From Gulosibacter molinativorax (GTDB lineage Bacteria; Actinomycetota; Actinomycetes; Actinomycetales; Microbacteriaceae), in the NCBI RefSeq assembly GCF_003010915.2, contig NZ_CP028426.1:186001-250000 (forward strand): a stretch of DNA of 64,000 nt, given 5' to 3'. The position numbers were made by a program, and so were the translations under genes. The first letter of the stretch is position 1, and each line of letters starts with the position of its first letter. The notes beneath the pieces were generated by a model. It was not told the DNA's origin. It ran no database searches and worked only from the letters and a program-made list of their open reading frames with translations. Shown piece by piece: positions 36,299 to 44,619 of the stretch.

Positions 36299-36444
36299 TC
36301 ATTGCCCGCAGCGCTTGTCATGGCCTGTGCTCCGGCAGGGGTGTGCGTTAGCGGCAATGGCTGCCGCAGTGTGTGGAGCTAATCATTGCCCGCAGCGCTT
36401 GTCATGGCCTGTGCTCCGGCAGGGGTGTGCGTTAGCGGCAATGG
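36297..36444. repeat. 64-bp direct repeat, two perfect copies with 84-bp period
   Basis: The segment 36297-36360 is repeated without change at 36381-36444, separated by 20 unique bases. Each unit begins with ATTGCC and ends with GGCAAT, so each can fold as an imperfect hairpin, reminiscent of REP-like intergenic elements. The region has no convincing gene and lies between the TetR stop and the ileS promoter. Confidence 0.85.
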
Positions 36445-36516
36445 TCGCCGAGAGCGCGGCCCGCAACAACGCGCCGCTGTTCGCTCAGAGCCACCCAAAG
36501 CGGCCGCGGGAGAGGT

Positions 36517-36545
36517 TCCACGGCTTACCGAACCGCGCTACGATT
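36517..36545 (+). promoter_or_regulatory. possible ileS promoter
   Basis: TACGAT at 36540-36545 is a plausible -10 and would start transcription near 36552, just where the T-box leader should begin. The -35 at 36517-36522 (TTCCAC, 17-bp spacer) is poor. Confidence 0.3.
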
Positions 36546-36552
36546 GGGCCAT

Positions 36553-36743
36553 TGACAACGATCCGCCATCAACGGGGAGTCTTCGGAAGAACGGTTCGCG
36601 AAAGCGCGCTCATTAGACCCGAACGGGTACGCCCGTCACAGCGTTGAATGAGTGGTGATCCTAGCGGGTTGCAATCGGGGTGGTACCGCGTGAAAGCGTC
36701 CCTGAATATTCCAACGAGCCGCATATCTCCAGGAGACCACCGC
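36553..36743 (+). ncRNA. T-box riboswitch (translational, tRNA-Ile) upstream of ileS
   Basis: The universal T-box sequence TGGTACCGCG is present at 36681-36690, 54 nt before the ileS start. Upstream, ATC at 36568-36570 in the context ATCAACGGGGAGT, followed by CTTCGGAAG, matches the isoleucine specifier and ultrashort Stem I of actinobacterial ileS T-boxes. No T-run follows the T-box bulge; instead the Shine-Dalgarno AGGAG at 36731-36735 comes next, so control is expected at translation initiation: uncharged tRNA-Ile pairs with the specifier and the TGGT bulge and frees the ribosome-binding site. Confidence 0.92.
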
Positions 36744-39700
36744 ATGTCCTACCCGAAGTCCGCCTTCGGCCCCGGGGCCGAGTCCGTTCCGGCCAGCCCT
36801 TCGTTTCCGAATCTCGAGACGCAGGTGCTCGACTTCTGGCGAGAGGACAACACGTTCCAGGAGTCGATTGACCAGCGCGAGGGCTCGCCCGAGTGGGTCT
36901 TCTATGACGGCCCGCCGTTCGCGAACGGCCTGCCGCACTACGGTCACCTCCTCACGGGCTACGCGAAGGATGTGTTCCCCCGCTTCAACACGATGCGCGG
37001 CAGGCAGGTCAATCGCGTCTTCGGCTGGGACACCCATGGGCTACCCGCCGAGCTCGAGGCGATGAAGCAGCTCGGGATCTCGACGAAGGAAGAGATCGAC
37101 GAGATGGGCATCGGCAACTTCAACGCCGCGGCCAAGAAGTCCGTCCTGCGTTATATGGACGAGTGGCAGGAATATGTCGAGCGTCAGGGCCGCTGGGTCG
37201 ACTTCGAGAACGGCTACAAGACGCTCGATATCACCTACATGGAGTCGGTGATCTGGGCGTTCAAGACGCTGTACGACCAGGGCCTCGCGTACGAGGGCTT
37301 CCGGGTCCTGCCGTACTGCTGGAACGACGAGACGCCGCTGTCGAACCACGAGCTGCGCATGGATGACGACGTCTACCAGATGCGACAGGACAACACGGTA
37401 ACCGTGACGTTCCCCCTGACCGGCGAAAAGGCTTTCAACCTCGGCCTCGACGGCGTGCGCGCACTCGCCTGGACGACCACGCCCTGGACCCTGCCGACGA
37501 ACCTCGCGCTCGCCGTGGGCCCCGAGGTCGAGTACGCCCTCGTGCCAGCCGGCCCGAACGGTGCCGCCGACGGTGCGGCCGAGGCCCTCTACCTGCTCGC
37601 GACGGCGCGCATCCCCGCCTACGCGAAGGAGCTCGGCTATTCCGAGCTCAAGGATGCGGAGGCCGCAGTCATCCGCACGTTCACGGGCGAGCAGCTGCGC
37701 GGCGTGCGCTACGCGCCGCTGTGGGATTACTACGCCGATACCGATGCCTATGGCACCGAGAACGCCTGGCAGATTCTCGTCGCCGACTACGTCACGACCA
37801 CCGACGGTACCGGTATCGTCCACCAGGCTCCGGCCTACGGTGAGGACGACAAGGTCGCGTGTGACGCGGCGGGCATCCCGACGATCCTCTCGGTGGATGC
37901 GCACGGTCGCTTCCTCGACAACATCACGCCGGTGGCGGGCCAGCAGGTCTTCGACGCGAACCGCACGCTCATCCAGCAGTTGAAATCGGATGGCCGTCTG
38001 CTGCAGCAGAAGTCGTACGAGCACTCGTACCCGCACTGCTGGCGCTGCAAGCAGCCGCTCATCTACAAGGCCGTTTCGAGCTGGTTCGTGAAGGTCACCG
38101 ACTACCGCGACGAAATGCTCGAGCTCAACGAGCAGATCGAGTGGGTTCCCGAGAACGTCAAGCACGGCCAGTTCGGCAAGTGGCTCGAGGGCGCGCGCGA
38201 CTGGTCGATCTCCCGCAACCGCTATTGGGGCAGCCCCATCCCGGTGTGGAAGAGTGACGACCCGAACTACCCGCGCGTCGACGTCTACGGTTCACTTGAG
38301 GAGCTCGAGCGCGACTTTGGCGTGGAGGTCACCGACCTCCACCGCCCGTTCATCGACGAGCTGACCCGCCCGAACCCGGACGATCCGACGGGGAAGTCGA
38401 CGATGCGCCGCATCGAAGACGTTCTCGACGTGTGGTTCGACTCGGGCTCGATGCCGTTCGCGCAGGTGCACTACCCGTTCGAGAATCGCGACTGGTTTGA
38501 CACGCACTCGCCCGCGGACTTCATCGTCGAGTACATCGGCCAGACCCGCGGCTGGTTCTACGTGATGCACGCGCTGTCGACGCCGCTGTTCCACCGCCCG
38601 GCCTACAAACGAGTCGTGTCGCACGGCATCGTGCTCGGTTCGGACGGCCGCAAGATGTCCAAGTCACTGCAGAATTACCCCGACGTGAACGAGGTCTTCG
38701 ATCGCGACGGTTCGGATGCGATGCGCTGGTTCCTGATGTCGAGCTCGGTGCTGCGTGGCGGCAACCTCATCGTCACCGAGGAGGCCATTCGCGAGTCGAC
38801 GCGTCAGTTCCTCCTACCGCTGTGGTCGACGTACTACTTCTTCACGACGTATGCGAACACCGCGAACGGCCCCGACGCGGCCGGGTACGAGGCGAAGTTC
38901 CGCACCGACTCGACGAACCTCCTCGACCGCTACATCCTGGCGAAACTGCGGGAGACCGTCGAGGCCTTCACGAACGACCTCGAGGCACTGGATGCATCCA
39001 ACGCGACCGCGCGCCTGCGCGACTTCGCCGACGTGCTCACGAACTGGTACGTGCGCCGCTCGCGCGACCGCTTCTGGGTGGGTACGACGGATGCGCAGGG
39101 CGAGGTTTCCGACGCCGGTCGCGAGGCCTTCGACACGCTCTACACCGTGCTCGAGACGGTCTGCCGCCTCGCGGCACCCCTCGCCCCGTTCACGACCGAA
39201 ACGGTGTGGCGCGGGCTGACCGGCGAGCGCTCGGTGCACCTGACGGACTTCCCGGAAGCCGCGGACTACCCGGCCGATGAGGCGCTTGTCGTGTCGATGG
39301 ATGCGGTGCGCGAGGTCGTCTCGGCGGGCCAGAGCCTGCGCAAGCAGCACCACCTGCGTGTGCGCCTGCCGCTCGGCAAGCTCACGGTGCTCGTGACCGA
39401 TGCCGCGACGCTGAGCGACTTCAGGCCGATCATCGGTGACGAGCTCAACGTCCGCGAGGTCGAGCTTCAGGAGCGCACCGAGGAGGCCGCCTCGCAGTAC
39501 GGCGTCTCGCGCGTGCTGCGCGTCAACGCCCGTGCCGCCGGCCCGCGCATCGGCAAGCAGGTGCAGCAGGTCATCAAGGCGTCGAAGTCGGGCGACTGGA
39601 CGGAAGAAGACGGCCAGGTCGTGGCCGGCGGCGTGCCGCTCGAGCCCTCGGAGTACGAGGTCGATCTCGAGATCAGCGAGGGGGAGGGCGACGACGTGCT

Positions 39701-40022
39701 CGGCCTTCTGCCGAACGGCGGCATCCTCGTGCTCGATACCGAGATCACGCCCGAGCTCGCCGCGGAAGGCGCCGCTCGCGACGCGATCCGCGCGGTACAG
39801 GATGCGCGCAAGGCCGCGGGGCTCGAGGTGAGCGACCGCATCCACCTCACCCTCGCGACCGACGCGGCATCGCTCGCCGCGCTGCAATCGCAGGCCGAGC
39901 TCATCGCGGGCGAGACGCTCGCGACCGATATTTCGATCACCGATGGTCTCGAGCCGGATGCGGATCGCGCGTCGATCCCGCACAGCTACGGGGCACTCGA
40001 CATTCAGCTGCGAAAGGCATAG
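36744..40022 (+). CDS. ileS: isoleucyl-tRNA synthetase
   Basis: A 1092-residue class I synthetase. The HIGH-equivalent is [14 protein letters not shown] near residue 58, and KMSKS is [10 protein letters not shown] near residue 635. The editing domain contains [19 protein letters not shown] near residue 235, and a CWRCKQPL zinc-knuckle-like Cys pair lies near residue 433. Length and C-terminal region are those of the large, eukaryote-like (type 2) IleS, the class that includes mupirocin-insensitive forms; sensitivity itself cannot be read off. The start is ATG 36744, preceded by AGGAG; the longer frame from 36648 runs through the T-box. Expression is expected to rise when tRNA-Ile is uncharged. 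Confidence 0.96.
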   Translation: MSYPKSAFGPGAESVPASPSFPNLETQVLDFWREDNTFQESIDQREGSPEWVFYDGPPFANGLPHYGHLLTGYAKDVFPRFNTMRGRQVNRVFGWDTHGLPAELEAMKQLGISTKEEIDEMGIGNFNAAAKKSVLRYMDEWQEYVERQGRWVDFENGYKTLDITYMESVIWAFKTLYDQGLAYEGFRVLPYCWNDETPLSNHELRMDDDVYQMRQDNTVTVTFPLTGEKAFNLGLDGVRALAWTTTPWTLPTNLALAVGPEVEYALVPAGPNGAADGAAEALYLLATARIPAYAKELGYSELKDAEAAVIRTFTGEQLRGVRYAPLWDYYADTDAYGTENAWQILVADYVTTTDGTGIVHQAPAYGEDDKVACDAAGIPTILSVDAHGRFLDNITPVAGQQVFDANRTLIQQLKSDGRLLQQKSYEHSYPHCWRCKQPLIYKAVSSWFVKVTDYRDEMLELNEQIEWVPENVKHGQFGKWLEGARDWSISRNRYWGSPIPVWKSDDPNYPRVDVYGSLEELERDFGVEVTDLHRPFIDELTRPNPDDPTGKSTMRRIEDVLDVWFDSGSMPFAQVHYPFENRDWFDTHSPADFIVEYIGQTRGWFYVMHALSTPLFHRPAYKRVVSHGIVLGSDGRKMSKSLQNYPDVNEVFDRDGSDAMRWFLMSSSVLRGGNLIVTEEAIRESTRQFLLPLWSTYYFFTTYANTANGPDAAGYEAKFRTDSTNLLDRYILAKLRETVEAFTNDLEALDASNATARLRDFADVLTNWYVRRSRDRFWVGTTDAQGEVSDAGREAFDTLYTVLETVCRLAAPLAPFTTETVWRGLTGERSVHLTDFPEAADYPADEALVVSMDAVREVVSAGQSLRKQHHLRVRLPLGKLTVLVTDAATLSDFRPIIGDELNVREVELQERTEEAASQYGVSRVLRVNARAAGPRIGKQVQQVIKASKSGDWTEEDGQVVAGGVPLEPSEYEVDLEISEGEGDDVLGLLPNGGILVLDTEITPELAAEGAARDAIRAVQDARKAAGLEVSDRIHLTLATDAASLAALQSQAELIAGETLATDISITDGLEPDADRASIPHSYGALDIQLRKA

Positions 40023-40041
40023 GGCTCGAAAGGGCAGAAGC

Positions 40042-41667
40042 ATGAGCAACGAACGCGAAAATAACCTCGACGACGAGTTCGATCCGAACGAGGAACTCAC
40101 CGCTGAATATCTCATCAAGATGTTTGGCGGGGCCCCGTTTGATGAGGGGCACGAAGAAGAGGGCGTAACCGACGAAGAACTCAGCGAGCGCGAACTCGCC
40201 GAGCGCGAGCGCCTCGATAACACCGACTGGCGGGCCGAGGCCGACGAGGTCTACGAGGAGCTGATGACCCGCGTCGGCGAGGCCCAGCCCGAACCCCGGC
40301 TGGGACCGACGCGGCGTGCCTGCCAGCTGCTTGGTGACATTCACGAGGCGTGGCCGATGATTCACATCACCGGCACGAACGGGAAGTCGTCGACGGCCCG
40401 GCTCACCGAGTCGATCCTGCGCGCGCACGGCCTGCGCACCGGCCTGCTCACGAGCCCGCACCTGATTCGCCTCAACGAGCGGATAGGCATCGACGGCGCC
40501 CCGATTACTGACGAGCGACTCGTCGCGAACTGGCGCGACATCGAGCCATTCATCGCGATCGTCGACAACGAACTCGAGGTTGCGGGGGAGCCGCGGCTCA
40601 CCTTCTTCGAGGCACTCACCGTGCTCGCATTTGCGTGCTTCACGGATGCGCCGATCGACGTCGCGGTGGTCGAGGTCGGGATGGGCGGCGAGTGGGATTC
40701 GACGAACGTGGCCGACGGTTCGGTCGCGGTATTCACGCCGATCTCGCTCGACCACCAGGACCGCCTCGGCAACACTGTGGCCGAGATCGCGTCGACCAAG
40801 GCGGGCATCATCAAGCCCTCCGCTGCGGTTGTGACCGCCGCCCAGGTGCCGGAGGTCATGGACCAGCTGCGTCGCGCAGCCCAGCTGCAGGAAGCCACGC
40901 TCTACTCGGAACCCGAGAAGTTTGCCGTGACCGCGGACCAGATGGCGGTTGGCGGCCGACTCGTGTCGGTGCGCGGCATCGCGGGCCAGTACGACGACCT
41001 GCCGGTGGCGCTCGCGGGCGACTACCAGGCGCATAACGCGGCCCTCGCGATCGCGGCGGTCGAGGCCTTCTTCGGCGGCGAACGCCAGCTCGACTACGAC
41101 ACGGTCGCCCAGGGCACCGCGTCGGCGGTCTCGCCCGGACGCCTCGATCTGATCGGCACCGACCCCGCCGTCATCATCGACGCCGCGCACAACCCGCACG
41201 GCGCCGCGCACCTCGCGCAGGCGATGACGGAGACGTACAACTTTGACGAGCTGACCGTCGTGCTGGGCGTCCTGCAGGGCAAGTCCGTCGCCGGCATCAT
41301 CAAGCCGCTCGCGAGCATCGCGAGCCGCCTCATCATCACCGAGTCGGATTCGCCCCGTGCGATTCCCGCGTGGGAGCTTGCGGACGAAGTTCGCGAAATC
41401 ATCGGCGAGGAGGCATCGGCGCAGAAGCGCCTCGAGATCATCGAGCGTGCTCAGGATGCGTTCGACACGGCTCGGCGCGAGGCTACGGATGCGGCCGTGC
41501 TCGCCGACCGTGAGGGGCGGCCGCTGTCGGCAGGCGTGCTCATCACAGGGTCGATCACCCTCGTTGGTGAGGCCGCCGCGCTCGCGCTCGAAGACGGCTG
41601 GAAAGCGCAGGCAACGCCACCCGACGACGAAACAGAGCAGCTCGACGAGCAGGAGGATGAGTGGTGA
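40042..41667 (+). CDS. folC: bifunctional folylpolyglutamate/dihydrofolate synthase
   Basis: A 541-residue Mur-ligase-family enzyme that adds glutamate to folates. The ATP P-loop ITGTNGKSSTARL lies near residue 113, the folate-binding loop TSPHLIRLNERIG near 140, and the DAAHNPHGA motif near residue 378. The protein has about 65 extra N-terminal residues that are strongly acidic (DDEFDPNEELTAE; HEEEGVTDEELSERE), beyond the usual start near ADEVYEELMTRVGEAQPEPRLGPT. The ATG at 40042 is chosen as the first start after ileS, 19 bp away; translation could in principle start further in. It overlaps the DUF4233 gene by GTGA. Confidence 0.93.
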   Translation: MSNERENNLDDEFDPNEELTAEYLIKMFGGAPFDEGHEEEGVTDEELSERELAERERLDNTDWRAEADEVYEELMTRVGEAQPEPRLGPTRRACQLLGDIHEAWPMIHITGTNGKSSTARLTESILRAHGLRTGLLTSPHLIRLNERIGIDGAPITDERLVANWRDIEPFIAIVDNELEVAGEPRLTFFEALTVLAFACFTDAPIDVAVVEVGMGGEWDSTNVADGSVAVFTPISLDHQDRLGNTVAEIASTKAGIIKPSAAVVTAAQVPEVMDQLRRAAQLQEATLYSEPEKFAVTADQMAVGGRLVSVRGIAGQYDDLPVALAGDYQAHNAALAIAAVEAFFGGERQLDYDTVAQGTASAVSPGRLDLIGTDPAVIIDAAHNPHGAAHLAQAMTETYNFDELTVVLGVLQGKSVAGIIKPLASIASRLIITESDSPRAIPAWELADEVREIIGEEASAQKRLEIIERAQDAFDTARREATDAAVLADREGRPLSAGVLITGSITLVGEAAALALEDGWKAQATPPDDETEQLDEQEDEW

Positions 41668-42077
41668 AACAGCGCCGATACCGGACGATGACCGAGCAGC
41701 TCGGCACGATCCTCATCGCGTTCGAAGTCATCGTGGTGTTCCTCGGGGCGCTCGCGCTCTTCGGGCTCAAGGTGCTGCCGCCGATGGTGGCCCTGGGTGG
41801 GGGCGCGATCTTCATCGTGCTGTTCTTGGCGGGAATCTACGCGCTTCGCAAGCCGTGGGGCGTCTGGTACGTCCTCGCGCTGCAGATCGCGCTCACGTTG
41901 ACGGGGTTCATCCACGGCGCGATGTTCCTCGTGGGCGGGCTCTTCCTCGCGCTCTGGATCTACTGCCAGTACCAGGGCGGCAAGATCGACGCGGAGCGCG
42001 CGCCGGTCATCGAGGCCTACGAGCGCGAGATGGCCGCGCGAAAGGAAGCAGAGGAGCGCGGCACGGTCGCCGAGTAG
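41664..42077 (+). CDS. DUF4233 family membrane protein
   Basis: A 137-residue protein with four predicted membrane helices (about residues 12-34, 37-58, 66-88 and 90-106), the family that follows folC in many actinobacteria. Its function is unknown. I chose GTG 41664, which overlaps the folC stop by GTGA and stands seven bases after AGGAGG; GTG 41661 is the alternative. The last codons (GTVAE, stop) are repeated downstream in a 35-bp tandem array, see the repeat at 42054. Confidence 0.85.
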   Translation: MKQRRYRTMTEQLGTILIAFEVIVVFLGALALFGLKVLPPMVALGGGAIFIVLFLAGIYALRKPWGVWYVLALQIALTLTGFIHGAMFLVGGLFLALWIYCQYQGGKIDAERAPVIEAYEREMAARKEAEERGTVAE

Positions 42078-42155
42078 TCGCGGAGGTGCGGCACCATACG
42101 GTCGCCGAGTAGGTGCGGAGGTGCGGCACCATACGGTCGCCGAGTAGGTGCGGAG
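42054..42155. repeat. 35-bp tandem repeat that begins in the end of the DUF4233 gene
   Basis: Two identical 35-bp units occupy 42086-42120 and 42121-42155. A shorter, diverged first unit is the last 24 bases of the DUF4233 gene plus the following eight bases (shared core GGTCGCCGAGTAG, where TAG is the gene's stop). The array therefore reads as repeats of the gene's terminal sequence. Downstream, GCACC-GTATCGA-GGTGC (about 42155-42171) can form a small hairpin. Confidence 0.85.
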
Positions 42156-42222
42156 CACCGTATCGAGGTGCGGCGCGCTTCGATATGCGCGTTCGGCGCA
42201 ACTCACCGCGCGAGCTGGCGAC

Positions 42223-43194
42223 TCACCGAGCGGTTTGGTCGGCGAGCGCAGTGACGATTTCGTAGACCACGTGCGCGGCGGCGATCCCCGTGATCTGCGC
42301 GTGGTCATACGCCGGGGCAACCTCGACGACGTCTGCCCCAACGAGGTTGAGCGCCGAAAACTCCCGCAGCATCCGCAGCAGCTCGCGGCTCGCGAGGCCG
42401 CCAGCTTCTGGCGTGCCGGTGCCCGGCGCGAAGGCGGGATCGAGCACATCGATGTCCACCGAAAGGTAGACCGGGCGCGTGCCAACCCTGGTGCGCATCC
42501 GCGCGATTGCCGCGGGTACGCCCTCGTCGGCAATCTCGTTGGACGTGATGATCGCGAAACCGAGCCGTTCGTCATCGCGTAGGTCCTGGCGGTTGAACAG
42601 CGGCCCGCGGATGCCGACGTGCAGGCTCGCCTGGCGATCGATGAGCCCCTCGCGAGACGCAACGCGGAACGGATCGCTGTGCGTGATCGGTGCACCGAAG
42701 TCGGTGTCCCACGTGTCGAGGTGGGCATCGAAGTGGATGACCGCGACGGGGCCATGCTGTTTCGCGACCGATCGCAGCATCGGAAGCGCGATGGTGTGGT
42801 CACCACCGATGGTCACGAGCCTCGCGCCGTCCGCCCGGAGCGCATCCGTACCCCGCTCCATCTCGGCAACCGCGGTCGCGATATCGAATGGCGTCACGGC
42901 GATATCTCCCGCATCTACCACCTGGGCCTGGGCGAACGGATCCGAGTCGGTGGCGGGGTTGTGCGGCCGAAGTAGCCGCGAAGACTCGCGCACGTGCGCG
43001 GGGCCGAAGCGCGCGCCGGGACGGTAACTCGCGCCGCTATCGAAGGGGATGCCCACGATCACGATGTCGGGGTGCTCCACCTCGTCGAGCCGAGGGAGGC
43101 GTGCGAACGTCGCGATACCAGCGAATCGCGGAGTCATGCTCGCGTCAACAGGTCCGACCGTCCCCGATTCGAATCGCTCATACTCCGCGCTCAT
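42223..43194 (-). CDS. agmatinase/arginase-family ureohydrolase
   Basis: The 323-residue enzyme has all ureohydrolase metal motifs: [11 protein letters not shown] near residue 135, HFDAHLDTW near 157 and [19 protein letters not shown] near 240, so the two-manganese site looks intact. Hydrolysis of agmatine, arginine or a guanidino acid is expected; the opening [15 protein letters not shown] favours the agmatinase-type (SpeB) group, but substrate is not certain. The ATG at 43194 has GGAGG upstream. It is oriented against the surrounding housekeeping operon and stands between the DUF4233 gene and ndk, where it interrupts a neighbourhood that is otherwise all one strand. Confidence 0.88.
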   Translation of the reverse strand: MSAEYERFESGTVGPVDASMTPRFAGIATFARLPRLDEVEHPDIVIVGIPFDSGASYRPGARFGPAHVRESSRLLRPHNPATDSDPFAQAQVVDAGDIAVTPFDIATAVAEMERGTDALRADGARLVTIGGDHTIALPMLRSVAKQHGPVAVIHFDAHLDTWDTDFGAPITHSDPFRVASREGLIDRQASLHVGIRGPLFNRQDLRDDERLGFAIITSNEIADEGVPAAIARMRTRVGTRPVYLSVDIDVLDPAFAPGTGTPEAGGLASRELLRMLREFSALNLVGADVVEVAPAYDHAQITGIAAAHVVYEIVTALADQTAR

Positions 43195-43363
43195 ATCCAC
43201 CGCCTCCGCTCCAGTGCCGAATGCCGCTTGAAGGAAACTATGACGGATCAACTCGGGCAACAGCTTGGCACATGCCGGTGCGCCGAAACTTGGCACCGTC
43301 GAGCCGCGAGCGAATGGGAACCGAGTAACGTTGTCATCAACCCAACACGAAGGAGCCTTCAGC

Positions 43364-43786
43364 ATGTCCTCGCAACAGGAACAGACCCTCGTCCTTGTTA
43401 AGCCCGATGGCGTTCGCCGCAACCTGATCGGCGAGGTCCTCGCACGAATCGAGCGCAAGGGCTACGTCGTCACCGGCCTCAAGCTGGTGCAGGCAGAGCG
43501 CGCGACGCTCGAACAGCACTACGAGGAGCACGTGGGGAAGCCCTTCTACGAGCCGCTCGTCGAGTTCATGATGTCCGGCCCCATTGTCGCGGCGCGCGTC
43601 GAGGGTAACGGTGTGATCGAGGGCTTCCGTTCACTCGCCGGTGCGACGAACCCGACCTCGGCCGCCCCTGGCACCATTCGCGGTGACCTCGGACGTGACT
43701 GGGGCGCGAAGGTCATGGAGAACATCGTCCACGGTTCGGACTCCGTCGAGTCAGCCGAGCGCGAGCTCGGCATCTGGTTCGCCTAG
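43364..43786 (+). CDS. ndk: nucleoside diphosphate kinase
   Basis: The 140-residue enzyme exchanges gamma-phosphates among nucleotides. The active-site His lies in [16 protein letters not shown] near residue 116, and VKPDGVRRN at the N-terminus binds nucleotide. AAGGAG at 43350-43355 fixes the ATG at 43364; a longer frame from 43265 runs antisense through the divergent ureohydrolase promoter. Its TAG stop is shared with the convergent DUF3237 gene through a CTAG tetranucleotide. Confidence 0.96.
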   Translation: MSSQQEQTLVLVKPDGVRRNLIGEVLARIERKGYVVTGLKLVQAERATLEQHYEEHVGKPFYEPLVEFMMSGPIVAARVEGNGVIEGFRSLAGATNPTSAAPGTIRGDLGRDWGAKVMENIVHGSDSVESAERELGIWFA

Positions 43787-44262
43787 TCGACCGCGAAGAA
43801 ATCGAGGCGGACGGTATCCGGTTGCCGGGTACCGGAGCCAACGAACACGCGCGAGTTCACCCACGCAAAGGGTGAGCTCGCGTCGGTGCTTAACCGTGCC
43901 GCGAACCGGAAATAGATGCGCGCCGGGTCGACCTCTTTGCCGCTGACGAGGGCCTCGAGGTCCTCGGCAGATCCGGTGCGAATCGCATGGTTGTCGACGA
44001 ATATCTTGGTGCCGTCCTCGGCCTCGATGACGTACATCGCCGAGAGCTCGGCGACATGCGGGCTCGGATAAAGCTGGAAGTCTGCGCCGGCGTCGAGCAA
44101 CTTTCCGGACCAGCCGTCTCCGGTGACGGTGCCACCCCGAATTGGGATGATCTTGCGTGCACCGTGCAGGGTCTCACCGACCGTGATCGGGTCGTCGACC
44201 TCGACGGTGAGGGATGCGAAGAACGTCAGGGCGGGTGGTTCCGGAATGGGGTGAGCGGCCAT
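43783..44262 (-). CDS. DUF3237 family protein
   Basis: A 159-residue protein with LTFFASLTVEVDDPITVGETLHGARKIIPI at the start and LLDAGADFQLYPSPHVAELSAMYVIEAEDG in the middle, the recognisable pattern of DUF3237 (a small beta-barrel-like fold of unknown function). The family usually carries RYYFRxxxxFET...Y-type C-terminal strands, seen here as RIYFRFAARLSTD. The ATG at 44262 lacks a clear Shine-Dalgarno sequence, and a GTG nine bases upstream is possible. Its stop overlaps that of ndk. Confidence 0.82.
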   Translation of the reverse strand: MAAHPIPEPPALTFFASLTVEVDDPITVGETLHGARKIIPIRGGTVTGDGWSGKLLDAGADFQLYPSPHVAELSAMYVIEAEDGTKIFVDNHAIRTGSAEDLEALVSGKEVDPARIYFRFAARLSTDASSPFAWVNSRVFVGSGTRQPDTVRLDFFAVD

Positions 44263-44619
44263 GTCAGCCACGATAGGGGCTAGTTCTGACCGGCCCTGTG
44301 AGGTGTCGGCGTCCCAAGAAACCTGTCCAGGAGTGCGGCCAAGACACGCGCGGGCGTCTGGCGTAAACCGTCGTGCGGAGTAATGCACACTCCACTTGTA
44401 GCGAAATCATTCTCGGGAAGTCTGGCCTGCGTGCCATACTGTACGAGTGCGCGAGAGCGCATGAAGACTTTTTTGAGTGTCGCCCAGGCGAAGACTCAGC
44501 ACTGCCGCACCGTGCGGCGACGCCACACCAAGGCGAGAAGGATTTCCCGCGTGCAATATTGCCGCGGACAGATTACCGGCCAGGACCGCACCGCGACTGG
44601 CTGGGGCAGGAGTACCCAC
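44263..44619 (+). other. upstream region and leader of rne
   Basis: There is no separate gene in this 357-bp gap; an open frame in register with rne continues through it, but its product is Arg/Cys-rich and lacks family resemblance. It contains a candidate -10 (TACTGT at 44437-44442), a hairpin TGCGC-GAGA-GCGCA at 44448-44461 followed seven bases later by six Ts (44469-44474), and AGGAG at 44608-44612 for the GTG start at 44620. The hairpin plus T-run could act in the 5' leader as an attenuator or an RNase E feedback site; this is inference. Confidence 0.4.

Noticed and set aside
36297..36444. CRISPR array
   Set aside because: Only two copies with a 64-bp repeat and a 20-bp interval, no cas genes in the window, and no short repeat-spacer pattern.
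36648..36743. N-terminal extension of IleS from an upstream start
   Set aside because: The segment contains the T-box bulge and antisequestrator, and the ATG at 36744 has AGGAG and the family N-terminus.
42086..42155. CRISPR-like array of 35-bp units
   Set aside because: The copies are contiguous with no spacers; it is a tandem duplication of a gene end.
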